Translations under genes and position numbers: made by a program
Notes under the pieces: generated by a model
Databases searched by the model: none
The model's input: only the letters and a program-made list of their open reading frames with translations
What the model was told of the DNA's origin: nothing
In this document: positions 48,159-60,153 of the stretch, one piece after another
Numbering within the stretch: position 1 is the first letter of the stretch
How the letters are laid out: the number at the start of each line of letters is the position of its first letter
From: Boswellia sacra
Taxonomy: Eukaryota; Streptophyta; Magnoliopsida; Sapindales; Burseraceae
Reading direction: 5' to 3'
NCBI GenBank assembly: GCA_013180625.2
Contig: SNVD02009837.1
Location: 62,001 to 126,000, forward strand
Length of the DNA stretch: 64,000 nt

Positions 48159-48788
48159 AAAGTTGAAGCTGAATAGGAACCATATATATAGCTATCTCTA
48201 TAGCTTGGGAATGCACACATTATTCTAGATAATTGACAAGAGCAAGTGAAAGCAAGTCTATGTGCTCTTTTCATCATTATTCATGTCTGTTGTGAAGCAT
48301 TAAGCTTCTCTCTGAGTTATATGTGTTTGTAACTGGATCAGGTGTTGTGTTATTCTTAATAGTGTTGAGTTAATAGAGCAGAGACAAGAGTATGTAGAGA
48401 GCTCACTAGTGTTATGATCGAGGTTAGATCAGTTTCACATAGATTAGTTCATGAGAGTAATGGTAAAAATCACTATAAACGATCATGAGTTGTGTAAACA
48501 AAAACAACATAGTATGTTGTAAACTTTTGTTGTCTGTTGATGTAGGTTTTATAATCGAACCACATAAAACCTCTTGTGCTGATTTACTTTATAGTTTTCT
48601 GTTATATTCCGCTTATCAGTCTATAAACCTTCTGATCTGGTAGAAACCATATGTTAGAAGAGAAATATTCTCTTGACATTGTTAGGGAATTGATGAATGG
48701 ATGTAATATATAAAATTTAGTTAAGGACATATTAAAAAAGAATGAAGAATCTAAGAAAATAAAAAATAGTCAATGCATGAAACGTATA
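48159..48788. other. spacer between solo LTR and MULE C
   Basis: No gene recognised. The stretch 48650-48720 shares TATTCTCTTGACATTGTTA with 58558-58577, so it appears to be one half of a duplicated segment that MULE C split. Confidence 0.5.
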
Positions 48789-49249
48789 GGGAAAATTAAA
48801 AAAATGGACAGAATTAGGGACCCTTAGTGAAATTCAGACACATCCTGAAAAATTTTCATGCCATAGACACTTTATTGATAAAAAGACTAAAATACCCTTA
48901 CCCTTATGTAATTGAATTTAGAAAAAAGGAAAAGAAGTAAACGAAACAAAGAAACCAGTCACTCCTTCATACACATCACTGTCCGAAACAATCTTCAACA
49001 GCTGAAGCTGAGCAACAAGGTAAGAAAAACTTTCATTAATCTCTCTCTAAATGGCATGAAAATTTCAGTAGGTTGTAATGTTTTGGTTATTTATTGTTTC
49101 GGTAACTGTCAACCGCATTATGTAGCTTAAAATAGGGATATGTATGTGAACTAAGGTTAGAGATAGTGCGGTTTTTGTTAACATTTGTTGGAAATTGGCA
49201 ATCGTTGTAAGAAAATTCGGTATCGTAGTCAACGGGAAAGAAGACGAGA

Positions 49250-49635
49250 TTTATCGAGCTACATCGAGTGTCGAGGGGTTGTGTCGGATCAATTCTCGAC
49301 ATGTCAGACGGTCATGTCGAGTGTCTAGGGGTTGTGTCGAGTCTAGGATCGAGTGTCGTGTTAGTGCGTCTAGTCTAGGATCGAGTGTCGTGTTAGTGCA
49401 TCGAGTCTAGGATCGAGTGTCATGTTAGTACGTCGAGTCTAGGATCAAGTGTCGTGTTAGTGCGTCAAGTGGAGTGCCGAACGTGACGAGTGTCAGATGT
49501 AAATTTTATCGAGTTCCTGTGTCGAGTATAGGTGTTTCACATTAGTCGAGCGTCGGTCGTCATGCGTCGCGTGTCGAGATGGTTGTCGAGTGTCGAGTGT
49601 CGAGCGTTTCGAGTTTCGTCGAGCGTTTAGGCAGA
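49250..49635. repeat. GTGTCGAG-core array, left arm of MULE C
   Basis: About 380 bp rich in GTCGAGTGTCGAG words. Inside are four head-to-tail 32-bp units at 49337-49464, each TCGAGTCTAGGATCGAGTGT followed by CGTGTTAGTGCG with few changes. Confidence 0.9.
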
Positions 49636-49664
49636 AATGTCTCTTTTGAGGCTTTTGTAAGAAA

Positions 49665-52006
49665 TTGAATGATGACATTGGCATTGAGTTTGAGCAGTAT
49701 TCAAGGCATGCAAGGCATGAGTCAGTTGGGATCTTAGTTGAAAATGAAGAAGGGGTGCCCCCGTCGATGCCATTGAGATTGGTACATCATCTTGACAGCA
49801 TTAGAGAGTTTGAGAGTTTAAGTATTATTGATGTTAATAGTGCTAGTGATGATGTTAATGATGACGATAGTGATAATGAAGATTACAAAGATAATGATGA
49901 TGGTAGTGATGATGTTAGTGAGCATGTTGACGATGACAATGACGATTGCACTATTCATAATGAGAATGATGTTGAAGGTTTGGATGATTTTATTGTTGAT
50001 GACCAGGATGTAGACGGTTCATATTTTGATAATGATGAACAGACAAAGATCATGAATGATGTGAACCAGGATGTGTCGTTTACCGTTCCTTCTCCAATTC
50101 ACTCCACACCTACTCCTCCATTATACAGACATCAGTAAGATCTGATGTCGAATAATGAGCCGAGAATGGATGTAAATCGTAGACATGAAGAAGCTAATTT
50201 GGGCTCTGAGAATGACAGTCGTCGGGCTAACACATTTAGGTGGATGCCGCCTATTATGCATTCATCATCCACGGATAGCGATGATGCTTCATCGTTTGTA
50301 GTTGACGGGATTGAGTTTGGGGTTGGGTAGATGTTTAACGGCAAAACGGAGCTTCGTGAGAAGTTATCAAATTTGACACTAAGACGAAACTTTCAATTCA
50401 AGGTGAGGAACTCCAATGCAACAAGGTTTGAGGTTGTTTGCCATGCTAAATCTTGTAAATGGCGTTTACGTGCCATAAAAGTAGCCGATTCATATTTCTT
50501 CCAAGTGAAAAAGTATAAGAACCATCACACATGCTTCGGAGCCAGACTTCACCCAAATCACAAACAGGCAACTGCACCTGTCATTGGCAAACATATTAAG
50601 AGCAAATTCATTGAGGCATCGAGAATATATCGTCCAAAAGATATTATATCTGATGTTCAGGAGTCATTAGGTGTTAATATCACATACAACAAGGCATGGA
50701 GGGCAAAGGAGGCAGCTTTGCAAGAACTTCATGGATCTCATGAGGAATCATTCACACTATTCCCCCAGTACATATATATGATTGAGAAAGCAAACCTGGG
50801 GACCAAACTTCTTTAGAAACCGATGACAACAACCATTTTAGATACTTTTTCATGAGTATGGAGGCCTCTATTGCTGGATTTGCATCATCAATTAGGCCAA
50901 TTATCGCAGTTGATGGTTCTTTTTTGAAAGGGAAATATAGAGGTACAATGTTTTTGGCTTCTTGTATGGATGGAAATAAACAAATATACCCTTTGGCATT
51001 TAGAGTTGGGCATTCTGAAAATGATGACTCGTAGAATTGGTTCAGGAGACAGTTGCGTGATCATGTTGTACAAAATGTCTGAGATCTTGTTTTCATTTCT
51101 GACCATCATCGTAGCAATGAACGAGCTATTATAGCAGTTTTCCCTCATGCACTGCATGGATTGTGCACTCATCATTTGAAGGGTAACTTGAAGGCAACTT
51201 TCAAGGATAAGACATTGTTGTATATATACTACCGAGTTGCAAGGACAATCATTGTGCTGATTTCAACTATCATATGCGACAAATTGAATCATATATGCCA
51301 GCAGCAGCAACTTATCTTTGAGAGATTGGAGTCGAGAAATTGGCACGTTCACAGTTTCATGGTCGACGGTATAACATCATGACAACAAATATAGTTGAGT
51401 CGATGAACAGCTGCTTGCGACACCATCGATTCCTCTTGGTGACATTGTTAGTAGATTACTACCGAGCCAACTTGCAGCAATGGTTCTATGAGCGTCGACA
51501 GTTATTTGATAACTCGGAATTACATCTCTTGCCGTGGGCTAACAAGTTGATAGAGGAGCGTTTAAAGGAGGGAGAACGTATGAGGGTTAGTGATATCTCT
51601 CTTACTATGTATGAGGTTAGAGGCAATAACTATGTTAGCATCTTGACATGCACGCTCGTACATGCACGTGCTGGGTGTTTGATCTTGACCAGCTTTTATC
51701 TGCACATGTATTAGCTATTTGTAAACGTATGAATCCACTAACGTGCCATGATTATTGCGCCCATTGGTATACGACTGAAACATTACTAATGCATATGCTC
51801 TACTAGTTGTTCCTGTTGGAGTCAGTGAGGATTGGATGGTTCCTGAGAAGGTTTACAGCAGAGTAAACCGCCAGTCAAGAGGAGACCAGCCGGTCGTCCT
51901 CGGAGGAATCAAATCCCTTCTGTCGGTGAGTCTAGCACGTCTTGAACATGCAGACGATGTGAAAGTTTCGGGCATAATCGTCAAACTTGCCGAAACCAGC
52001 CAGTTC
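49665..52006 (+). pseudogene. MULE transposase (MULE C), lacking the N-terminus
   Basis: Blocks in order: acidic Asp-rich region (49800-50040); MuDR DNA-binding domain (50331-50560: MFNGKTEL, RNFQFKVRNS, CKWRLRAIK, YKNHHTC); linker ITYNKAWRAKEAAL; catalytic core from 50850 with first Asp in IIAVDGSFLKGKYRG and second in LVFISDHH; FHGRRYNIMTTNIVESMN (about 51360); a SWIM finger CTCTCWVFDLDQL...SAHVLAIC near 51650-51720, its usual CAH changed to SAH; and a zinc knuckle CRRCESFGHNRQTC at about 51949-51990. Stops at 50136, 50328, 51032 and 51080 and several frameshifts inactivate it. About 500 bp encoding the N-terminus, present in MULE B, is missing. Confidence 0.9.
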
Positions 52007-52680
52007 CACTTCATGACAAGGGATGATGTCTACCAAATGTAGGCAAGGAGTTATTTTGTCTATGTAATATTATTTATTTGCCGAAAGTGACGTAGTATAT
52101 TTATTTTATTCCAATTTGTGGCTTGCTCAAATTAATAACTTTCATACATGTGATTTTGTCATTGTATAAAATATTCATGTATGAAACAGTCATTTATGTG
52201 CGTCGTCAATGTATGTAACATTAATGTATTAAACACGAATTTATGTGCTTTTTCATTAAACTAAATATTCGTGTATGAGATTCTCCTTTATGTGTTGAAA
52301 AGTAATTATTAATTGTTTAGGTGACTATAACTCCAGAAGTAACATCAAAGAAGATCAACAGAGATGTGATCACAAAGCGCACTCGCCATTACAATGAGAA
52401 ATACTTGGGTGAAAGAATTCTCACCTATATGATGGGCGTTAGACTCTCTTTACGGCAATGTATTAGACCCGAATTTATGTGCTTCGTCAATGTATAAAAC
52501 ATACATGTGTTGTGCCTAAACCATTCATGTATGAGTGCAATGGGACGAGGTACACGTATGTCACTATACAAAAAATGTGCGACTATACAAAAAATGTTAC
52601 TATACAATAACATGTACATATCCACAAACTATCTACCCAAAAAAATGTGTAACTATACATAACATATACATGACACGAAA

Positions 52681-55600
52681 TCATGGTACAATCGTGCTGG
52701 GTTGCTGCTCAACGTCCGCTGAATTAACGTTAGCATGCGTAATGGTGGTCAGAACATTCGCTAACGCAACATCAGCAGTCCTTGTGGTGGTCGTAACATC
52801 GGCAAGCACAACATCTGCAGGCGCTGTGAAGGCCCCAACCTCAGCAGGCACTGTGACGGTCGTGGCGGCCTTCTCTGCCTGTGGATGAACACGATTAACC
52901 CAAAGCTGTACCGCCATTCTCTCTCGCTGGCATTCGTCCGTGAACGCCTTAATGGTTGTCAGTGGAACGTCCCCGCTAAGAACTCGATGTACTTCAAACA
53001 GTACACGCCACATGCTCCTCCCTTAGCCTCTTGCTGTGGCACCTCGGTCTCATCCTCGATGCACATAATATCGTATCGGGTTGCGGGGTAGTCAGGAAGA
53101 CTGTAAACATCCATTAACACCATAAGGGGTATCAACTCAGTCAGGCACCAGACTGTCTCTCTGACTATGTCTGTGAAACTATGCCCAACACATGAGTCAT
53201 ATATGACAACGTCACAACGATTCAAATCAAGCTCGGCTGCCACCCAATGATCGCCGCCGATGTTAATAGGGATATAGAGCTGAAAAGGAAATTGACACAA
53301 TAGAAATCGATCACAACATTTCAAATAAAAGGGCACATACTAACTCTTTGAATGTAAATGTACTCACCTTGTCCACATCGACCCATGGTCTTCCAACGAG
53401 GGGCATCTCTCGCAGGACAACTGGACCATATCGGCCTCGTTCACCCAGTTAATGTCGTCCATCCTATCCGAGTATTGTTCCCACAACGACTTCACTTTCA
53501 ACTGCAATTTCATGAGTTTGGTTAGCGCATTGAAGGAATCAGAAATTAACTACAAATTCAAATGTTTATGAAATACCTACCCAGAATGTGGTGTTCAGGA
53601 AAGCAGACCTTTGGACACCAGGTGTGGCCGTAGCGCGAGCTCTGTAGCATAGTATCAACAAGTAGCTATCCATGTGTTGAATACAGTAATCGTTATCAAT
53701 AATAATTTGAAATGTATATTGCAATATTAGAGGAGACGAGAAGGGCTTAAACTACCTCAGATGCAAGCTAGTCTAACGGCCTTAGCAGCGTCTTCAAGAA
53801 CGCACGATCAGCGATGTAGACGCCTAAATCAATATCACCCTCCACGTCCCCCAGCCACGCATCGAAGGCCTCGACATCAGTAGTTGCTAGAGGGGACCCA
53901 GGTCAAATAGTGGATCACGAGTCCACAAGATGAGACTGCTGTCTGTATCCTTAGGGGGTTGCTGATCTAGTCGCTCTACTGGCTGAACAACTGGGGCCTC
54001 TGGCTGTACATGCTGATCGTCTGGGGCTTTCTCCTGTGGCTCAACCCTTGCCCTCTTCCTACCCGATGGACTGACAAAGTGGCTCTTCTTATGCTTGCCT
54101 GGAAGGAGCCGGCGACCTCGGCACGAAACGAAGCCCGTGGGAGGAGCATCGACGGCATGAACACTCGTGTCCACGGGTTTTGGTTCAGTTGGTTGCTGGC
54201 CTTCAGCATCATCGTCCAAACCTCCATTCAAATCATGTATCAAAGCAAACCTAAATGTCAGGTTAAGCGTGGAAATCACAAAATCTGATTTGTAACTTTT
54301 GCAACGTGCCGTGTCGGTGTATTCGAAGTGGCCACCCAGTAGCATAATAGCCTTATGCAGAACAACTATCTCCTCTTGCATTTGCTTGTTCTCTACCCGT
54401 AACAATGCAACCTCAGGCAGAACTGTGCTCTGGAACTCATCATGGACTGGCTGTGCCTATATGTCATTATTAACGATCACCTTCATAAACCAACGGAGCA
54501 GCAAATGTAAATGGATAAGAATACGAATATAAATTCTTATTACATACCTTCGGGCTTGTAGGGACATCGTGTACATGAGGAAAAATGTCATGGTAGGTGG
54601 TCGCACGACCCGACGGAGGAATCGAATCGCGTACAGGTCCATAGCTATCAAACGTCTCCGATGTAGGACTGATGGGGGTACTGACTATGTCCATGTCTGC
54701 CTCCACGTCAGGCCTGTCGATGGGACTATGTCCAGCGGTATGAGTTCTGGATGGATCCTTATGACCATGACTATCATACGCTGGACGTGTAGGACCAACG
54801 GGGGAAGAAGGCGACGGAGACCAAATACGGACATCACCTGCAGGACTGGATGTGTCTCTGGCTGGCCCCACATCAGGTCTAATAGGGGAACTCTGACAAG
54901 CAGGAGGTGGACTCTGACCAGCAGGAGGGACTCTGACCAGTAGGAGGTGGAGCTGATAGATCCTCTATGGGAAGTGGCTCAATCCTCTTATTGGGCAATA
55001 ATGGAGCATCCATAGATGTCGCCTAGGCTACCTGCGTACCTCTCCGGATGCCAATTACTTCAGCGAGCCTAGTATACCAATGTGTCCTTTGCTTCGCCTC
55101 AATGGCTCCAAAACGACGAGTAAACGAGCCTGCGTCAACAAATAATCCATCAAATTAAACAGTGATTCGCTGTGACCTTATGAACAAGAAAAGTTTATAA
55201 GAAAGTTGAACCTTACATACCTGCCTCCTAACCAGCAGGACATCACGTTTGACGATGGCCTCCGATGGGGTCTTCTTTGTCTCCCACTTCAACAAGCGCG
55301 GTATCCTCCCCTCTAAGTCCTTGCCCACTCGTCCATATGTCGTGCCAATGTACAGCACCGCCTCGTACAACCAAACCTGAAACATAAGGGTTAGTTAGTG
55401 ACACTATGAATTTAAATTTTTACGCCAAAGCAAATAATAAACACGTCAACACACTTTTTTACAGTATGTACCTGAATAGCATAGGGGCACCCTTCTAAGT
55501 TATGTCTCTCTACTTCCTTTGTCTTCGCTAGGGCTCGCTTCTTATATTTTTCTAACTTGCCATCCAAAGCGTTTTTCATTCCTTTAATTGTCTTATCAAA

Positions 55601-56304
55601 AGACATCGAACCCCGTGGATAATTGTTAAAATTATCCAGTGTGTTGACAAAATTCAACCACACACGGGAGAAAAGTCAGCGTCGATCCCGTGTCATGAAA
55701 AAAATGCTCCAGCACATAGTACAAGGCCAGCTTCACAACATCCTTGTCTGGTATACAAGACACATTCAATTTCTGAAGTCTCCCATAGAATTCCCTAAGC
55801 TCCATGTCCTCGCCCTCGAAGTACGTATCCAACAAAGGGCACGGATTCAACACAGTCAGTATTGGTGGCACTATGGAAGCAAATCTCAATCCAGTAACCA
55901 AACCAAACTCGTGGGCAGAAAAACGAATCACTCTTCCTGCAAAGAAGGAAAAAGAACATAAGATACCAATAATGTAATAAAAAAATAACTACAAATACCA
56001 ATAACTACATTGTAGCTCAAAACTATATTTTTACCTTCAATAAGGAATTACATCTCTTCATCGTATCCCATTGTGTTAACCTCCCACAGAAGCACATTGT
56101 GCACCAACTGAGATGGAAAGGACATCTTCCGAATGTCTAGGATAAACCCAAAACAGGTATTACGAAACATTTTTTTTGCCTGGCACTCAAGTTCGCGCGA
56201 GTCCATTCAATACAGTCCAGACCTGCCAAGTTTGTGATCACCGCATGGTAGTGCTCATCAAACGGTGGCTTTAGGGTGAAGGACAGTCCAAATTCATTTG
56301 CCAT
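52681..56304 (-). pseudogene. DUF1985 - Ulp1 (C48) protease gene carried by MULE C
   Basis: Minus-strand multi-exon gene starting at ATG 56304 (MANEFGLSFTLK), just after a splice acceptor. Exon 1 and 55931-55632 form DUF1985 (LVHNVLLWEV, AHEFGLVTGLRF, VVKLALYYVLEH), continued at 55663-55440 (NNYPRGSMSFDKT) and 55385-55200 (VWLYEAVLYIG). A Ser/Pro-rich linker (54871-54470) and a Gln/Pro-rich basic segment (54405-53887) follow. The protease has VVLREMPLVGRPWVDVDK (about 53400), His in GGDHWVAAEL, Asp in VVIYDSCVG and Cys in KGGACGVYCLKYIEF (about 53015). Frameshifts lie near 56185 and 52960, with a stop in exon 1. It would cleave SUMO-like modifiers if repaired; that is family knowledge. It is much less broken than the transposase. 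Confidence 0.8.
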
Positions 56305-56384
56305 TTACTTCAACCTGCAAATACAATGCCATTATAGTTAAATATGATGCAAAAAAGCAAAAAAACTAAGCTAAAACAAGCACT

Positions 56385-56695
56385 ACCAAAACGCTCGACA
56401 AAACTCGACAAACCTCGAAGCGCTCGATAGAGCTCGACAACGTAAACCGAAAACACTCCTGTCGAATACCTCCAACCGACTATACGACTTTGTCGGATGT
56501 CGAATTTTGAGAGATACATGGCTTGAGACATTGATATGTCAGTTTTCACGAAATCGACACTCGATATCTTCGAAAATACACTAATATCGAGTGTCGGTTG
56601 TGTATTCGACACGACTCGACATGACTCGACACGTAAGTATCGAGTGTCGAGATGTGTCAGATGCACAACCGACACTCGCCATCGTCTACCTTGCG
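56385..56695. repeat. CTCGACA-core array, right arm of MULE C
   Basis: About 300 bp with ACTCGACAAA, CGACACTCGA and GTATCGAGTGTCGAG. It lies upstream of the antisense DUF1985 gene and faces the left arm array in inverted orientation. Confidence 0.85.
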
Positions 56696-57060
56696 ACGAA
56701 ACCCGTCAGTTTTCACAGTTTTCATACACATCAAACCACAAAAGTCACCTAATAACACTAGATTTATCCCTGAAAACACAGAATAAGTTCACAAATCCGA
56801 TGGCAACTCAAATCCCTAATTTAGATTCCCTAAAAACCAAATCAAATCTAATGAAACAGAAAACAACCAAATATATCACTAAAACTACGAAAAACCGACG
56901 AACAAACGTACCTCAGTGTCGATTCTTGCTTCTCTCTGCGTCGTCTTGCTTCTATACTCAGAGGATGCTCGTGTAGGTTTGCGTTTCGAGCGGTGTCGAG
57001 AGGTTTCAGAAATATATGTCTAAAAAGGGAAATAAGGTTTTGAGAAAAAATTGAATACAT
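56696..57060 (-). promoter_or_regulatory. probable leader and promoter region of the MULE C antisense gene
   Basis: A GTTGAAGTAA exon begins after a TATTTGCAG acceptor just upstream of ATG 56304, so the transcript must start further right, between array and TIR. The matching region of MULE B (26770-27260) is recognisably similar (CACATCAAACCACAAAA, CTAATAACA). The transcription start is not resolved. Confidence 0.35.
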
Positions 57061-57196
57061 AAGGATATTTTAGTCTTTTTGTCAAGAAAGTGTCTATAGC
57101 ATGAAAATTTCTCAGGATGTCTCTAAATTTCACTAAGGGCCCCTAATTCTGTCCATTATTTTTAATTTTTCTAAAAGTATATTATGTTTAACTATA

Positions 57197-57282
57197 CTGA
57201 GTTGTGGTCGCGCTAGTCTCCCCGAGGATTAGTTGCAGTACGCGTAAGTTGGCCCGGACACCTCGGTTACGAAAAAAAAATA
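57197..57282 (+). mobile_element. short retroposon (SINE-like) with A-tail and perfect 10-bp target duplication
   Basis: An 86-bp, unusually GC-rich insert (CTGAGTTGTGGTCGCGC ... GGCCCGGACACCTCGG) ends in GAAAAAAAAA. It is bracketed by TTTAACTATA at 57187-57196 and 57283-57292. An A-tail with a 10-bp duplication is the hallmark of LINE-driven retroposition. I see no polymerase III A and B boxes, so it may be 5'-truncated. Confidence 0.75.
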
Positions 57283-57292
57283 TTTAACTATA

Positions 57293-57670
57293 GGGTTTGA
57301 GTAATAAACACAATATGAAAATTATAAATTTCAAATAGAATTTTTTTTTTTGGATTGTAATACTTTGCCTCATTCACATTTTTTCTTAATTTATTTTTCT
57401 CTTTAAATTCTTCAATCGAATCTTTTTTTTTTTAGGAGAGAATTTTCTTTTTGTAGGTAACGACGTCCAAGTTCTCCAATGTAAATGTGTTGGACCTGTT
57501 GGCAATATTATTTCTAACATTCGGAACTTGAAGGTCATTAAGAAAAATAAAGTTTCTAAGTCTAGACATCTTTTTCCCTACAGATCTGGTATTTCACTTC
57601 TTCACCAGGTGTGAATCATAACAAGCGTTTAAAGTAACAGAATAGAATAAAATTAAATAAAGAAAAAGGC
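57293..57670. repeat. duplicated non-coding segment, copy 1
   Basis: Matches copy 2 at about 58645-58960: GGGTTTGAGTAATAAACACA versus GGTTTGGGTAATAAACACA, GAGAATTTTCTTTTTGTAGG versus GAGGATTTTCTTTTTGCAGG, then TCCAAGTTC and CAGATCTGGTATTTCACTT versus AGATCTTGCATTTCACTT. It probably belongs to the region upstream of ankyrin-PGG genes. Confidence 0.75.
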
Positions 57671-58549
57671 CACAAGGGAAGTCATTATAGTATCTTTCTC
57701 TCTCTCTTTTAATAATTATATCGCGAGGGACATAAAAGAAACCCCGCTTCTAAATTTACTCTATTTAAACTTTTTAAAAAGATTTTATAATTAAAATTAC
57801 CTTAATTATTTTCATAAATAGCCTATCAAAATACACTCCACGAGAAAAGATCCACCCTATATGAAAAACTCCTTTATTTACTTATCATCTTTAGAAAAAA
57901 AAAATAATAAGTTTATCCGTTGTATTTCTTTGTGGGATTAATTAACACAAATGGGTTATTAGTTTTCTTATTTATATTATATCTCTTTCTCTATCCTTAT
58001 TATTCAATAACTAATATTACCAAAAATGATGAGATTACTATCAAAACTATATTTAAAAGTTTTTAAAACTCTTAAAAATTAGAGTAGGAAGTTGATAAAT
58101 TTTAAAGAATAGTTTTCAATCAGTAATTTATTAGGACATTGACTTAATAAAAATTTACTTTCTGCATTTTTTTAATAAACATCTTATTTGCAATTCTGTG
58201 TTAAAGACGATGGCCCAAGCCATGCAACCTATTATATAATTTGTTGTTTTAATTTTAAGTTGTTAAGATTAGGTTAAACTTTAGGTTTATATATATGGGA
58301 TCAGTAGAAAGTCCAAATGATAATAAAGAAAAATGGTGTGTAGATTTACCTGTTAATATTTGGTTTTTAAGTTTTTGAGTCATTTTAATCAAGGACGATT
58401 CTGGAAATATTATTTGGGAAATGTGTTTTGGATATTGGAACCAATTAAACAACTTTTTTCTTTTCACATTTCCAAAACATGCATAGAATTTTTTTTTTTA
58501 ATAAAATACTGCAAGATTCATGAATCTATATTAAAATTAATAGACCATA
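57671..58549. other. intergenic, nothing recognised
   Basis: AT-rich with poly-T and CT-rich runs (TCTTTCTCTCTCTC near 57692). The frames here (58255-58467, 58360-58596) overlap on opposite strands and have no family likeness. Confidence 0.4.
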
Positions 58550-58960
58550 TTCCAAGGAATTATTCTCTTGACATTGTTATGGGAATATATGTATAAGAAA
58601 AGGAAACGTAGCGACTGCAAGCAAAATATATCATTTTGAACTTGAGGTTTGGGTAATAAACACAATATTAAAATGGAATTTTCTTTTGAGTTGTAATCCT
58701 TTGCCGTATTTACCTTTTTCTTTATTGCTTTATAATCTTCATTTGAATCATATTTTTACTTTATATTTAGTCAAGAGAGGATTTTCTTTTTGCAGGTAAT
58801 GTCTTCCAAGTTCCATCAGAGTCCTCAAGAAGAAAATTCTCCAGACATCTTTGCCTTTAGATTTTTTTAAAGATCTTGCATTTCACTTTCATCGCCACTG
58901 TGAATCACGTTAAAGCATTTGAAGGGGGAAAAAGAAGATAAATGAGAAAAGGCCATAAAG
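58550..58960. repeat. duplicated non-coding segment, copy 2
   Basis: Counterpart of 48650-48788 plus 57173-57670. It reads across the site where MULE C and the short retroposon sit in copy 1, and contains GGAAACGTAGCG near 58602, close to the left target duplication of MULE C. Confidence 0.65.
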
Positions 58961-60153
58961 CAAAGCATTAATTACATTATCCTTTCCTTTTTCTTTAATG
59001 TTATTCCCGTTGGCAGTTAATGGATTTTGTTTGGGTCCAGTTTCTGTAGCATAACCCGAAGTTAATGGTAGCCTTTAGAAAAAAAAAATTCCTAAGTTGG
59101 GTTAGTTTGATTTATTCTACAGTACATCTCCAAATAAATAAGACCTGTTCTATCAACAGACAATGCATTAATTGATACAACTACCCCAAAAAAAAAAATC
59201 ATTTAATGGTTTCGTTTTTTTTTTTTTTTTGTGGGGTAACCTTTCATTTATAAAATAAAACAAATTCCAGAATAACACAAAGAGATCGCCTTTAAGAGTA
59301 TTATTATTATTATTAGGATGGGGCTTTCTATATCAAGCTCGAGAATTATTCGCTACTCCCCTATCTCTAAATGCACCCACTTTTTTAATATCCAAATAAT
59401 TCAATTTTATTTCTATAACATAATAACCAAAATTAAATCCATAAAATCAATAAAAATTCATCAGTCTAACATTATATTTAACAGAGGATTACTATGGAAA
59501 ATTTATATCCATAACCATGACTTATCAATAAAAATACTTTTTAATCAAAATCACTTATTAATCAAAACTTAATGAAAATCTTATTTTGATGCCTTGAAAT
59601 TTGATTTATAGATTTAAAATTGAGTAACAAAAGTTCTTTTTAAAATTAGTGTGTTTTAGAAAGTATATTATTAATCTTTTTTTAATTAAAAACCTAACAC
59701 AATTAACTTACTTAGAAAAGAGGTTTGTAAAATATTTTTAGTGGCTCATATAGCCCCACAACTTCATTATTATTATTATTATTTAATTTACGTATTTATA
59801 GCAAATCTGTCTTGAGATGGAAGCAATTGAACAAGGTAAGACTTGTATATAATAATCAGCGATGGCAGAAGTAACATTACCTGCAGGAATTAATGTACGT
59901 ACTCTTTTTAAAAAACAATGAGAGAACTTAAATAATAACTTTGTTAAAGTGATAGTGAATATTCTAATTGATAGCTATCGCTGAACTTTATTAGCTAAAC
60001 AAGCGAAGAACAAATACCATTTGGCTTTCTTAAATTTCTCAATAACACATAAGAGCTAGTAGTCCCCATGTATGACAAGACGTGATCACGCTGCTAACAT
60101 TAACAATTAAAAGAAAATCCCGCAAATTCTAAAAATTGTTTGTCAGTGGAGAA
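58961..60153. promoter_or_regulatory. upstream region of the ankyrin-PGG gene
   Basis: No coding signal. Short poly-A/poly-T runs and ATT trinucleotide repeats (59301-59316, 59767-59782) are present. The promoter must be here, but no TATA box can be singled out. Confidence 0.3.

Larger units (their letters stand above)
48789..57172. mobile_element. MULE C, near-complete Mutator-like element with transposase and antisense Ulp1/DUF1985 gene
   Basis: Terminal inverted repeats of 112 bp (48789-48900 and 57061-57172) match at roughly nine in ten positions and share TGGACAGAATTAGG and AAAAAGACTAAAATA. The flanks AAACGTATA (48780-48788) and AAAAGTATA (57173-57181) form a 9-bp duplication with one mismatch. 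Order inside: TIR, TCGA array, transposase (+), Ulp1/DUF1985 gene (-), TCGA array, leader region, TIR. The layout matches MULEs known to carry Ulp1-like genes, called Kaonashi or KI-MULE in Arabidopsis and CUMULE in melon. Confidence 0.9.
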
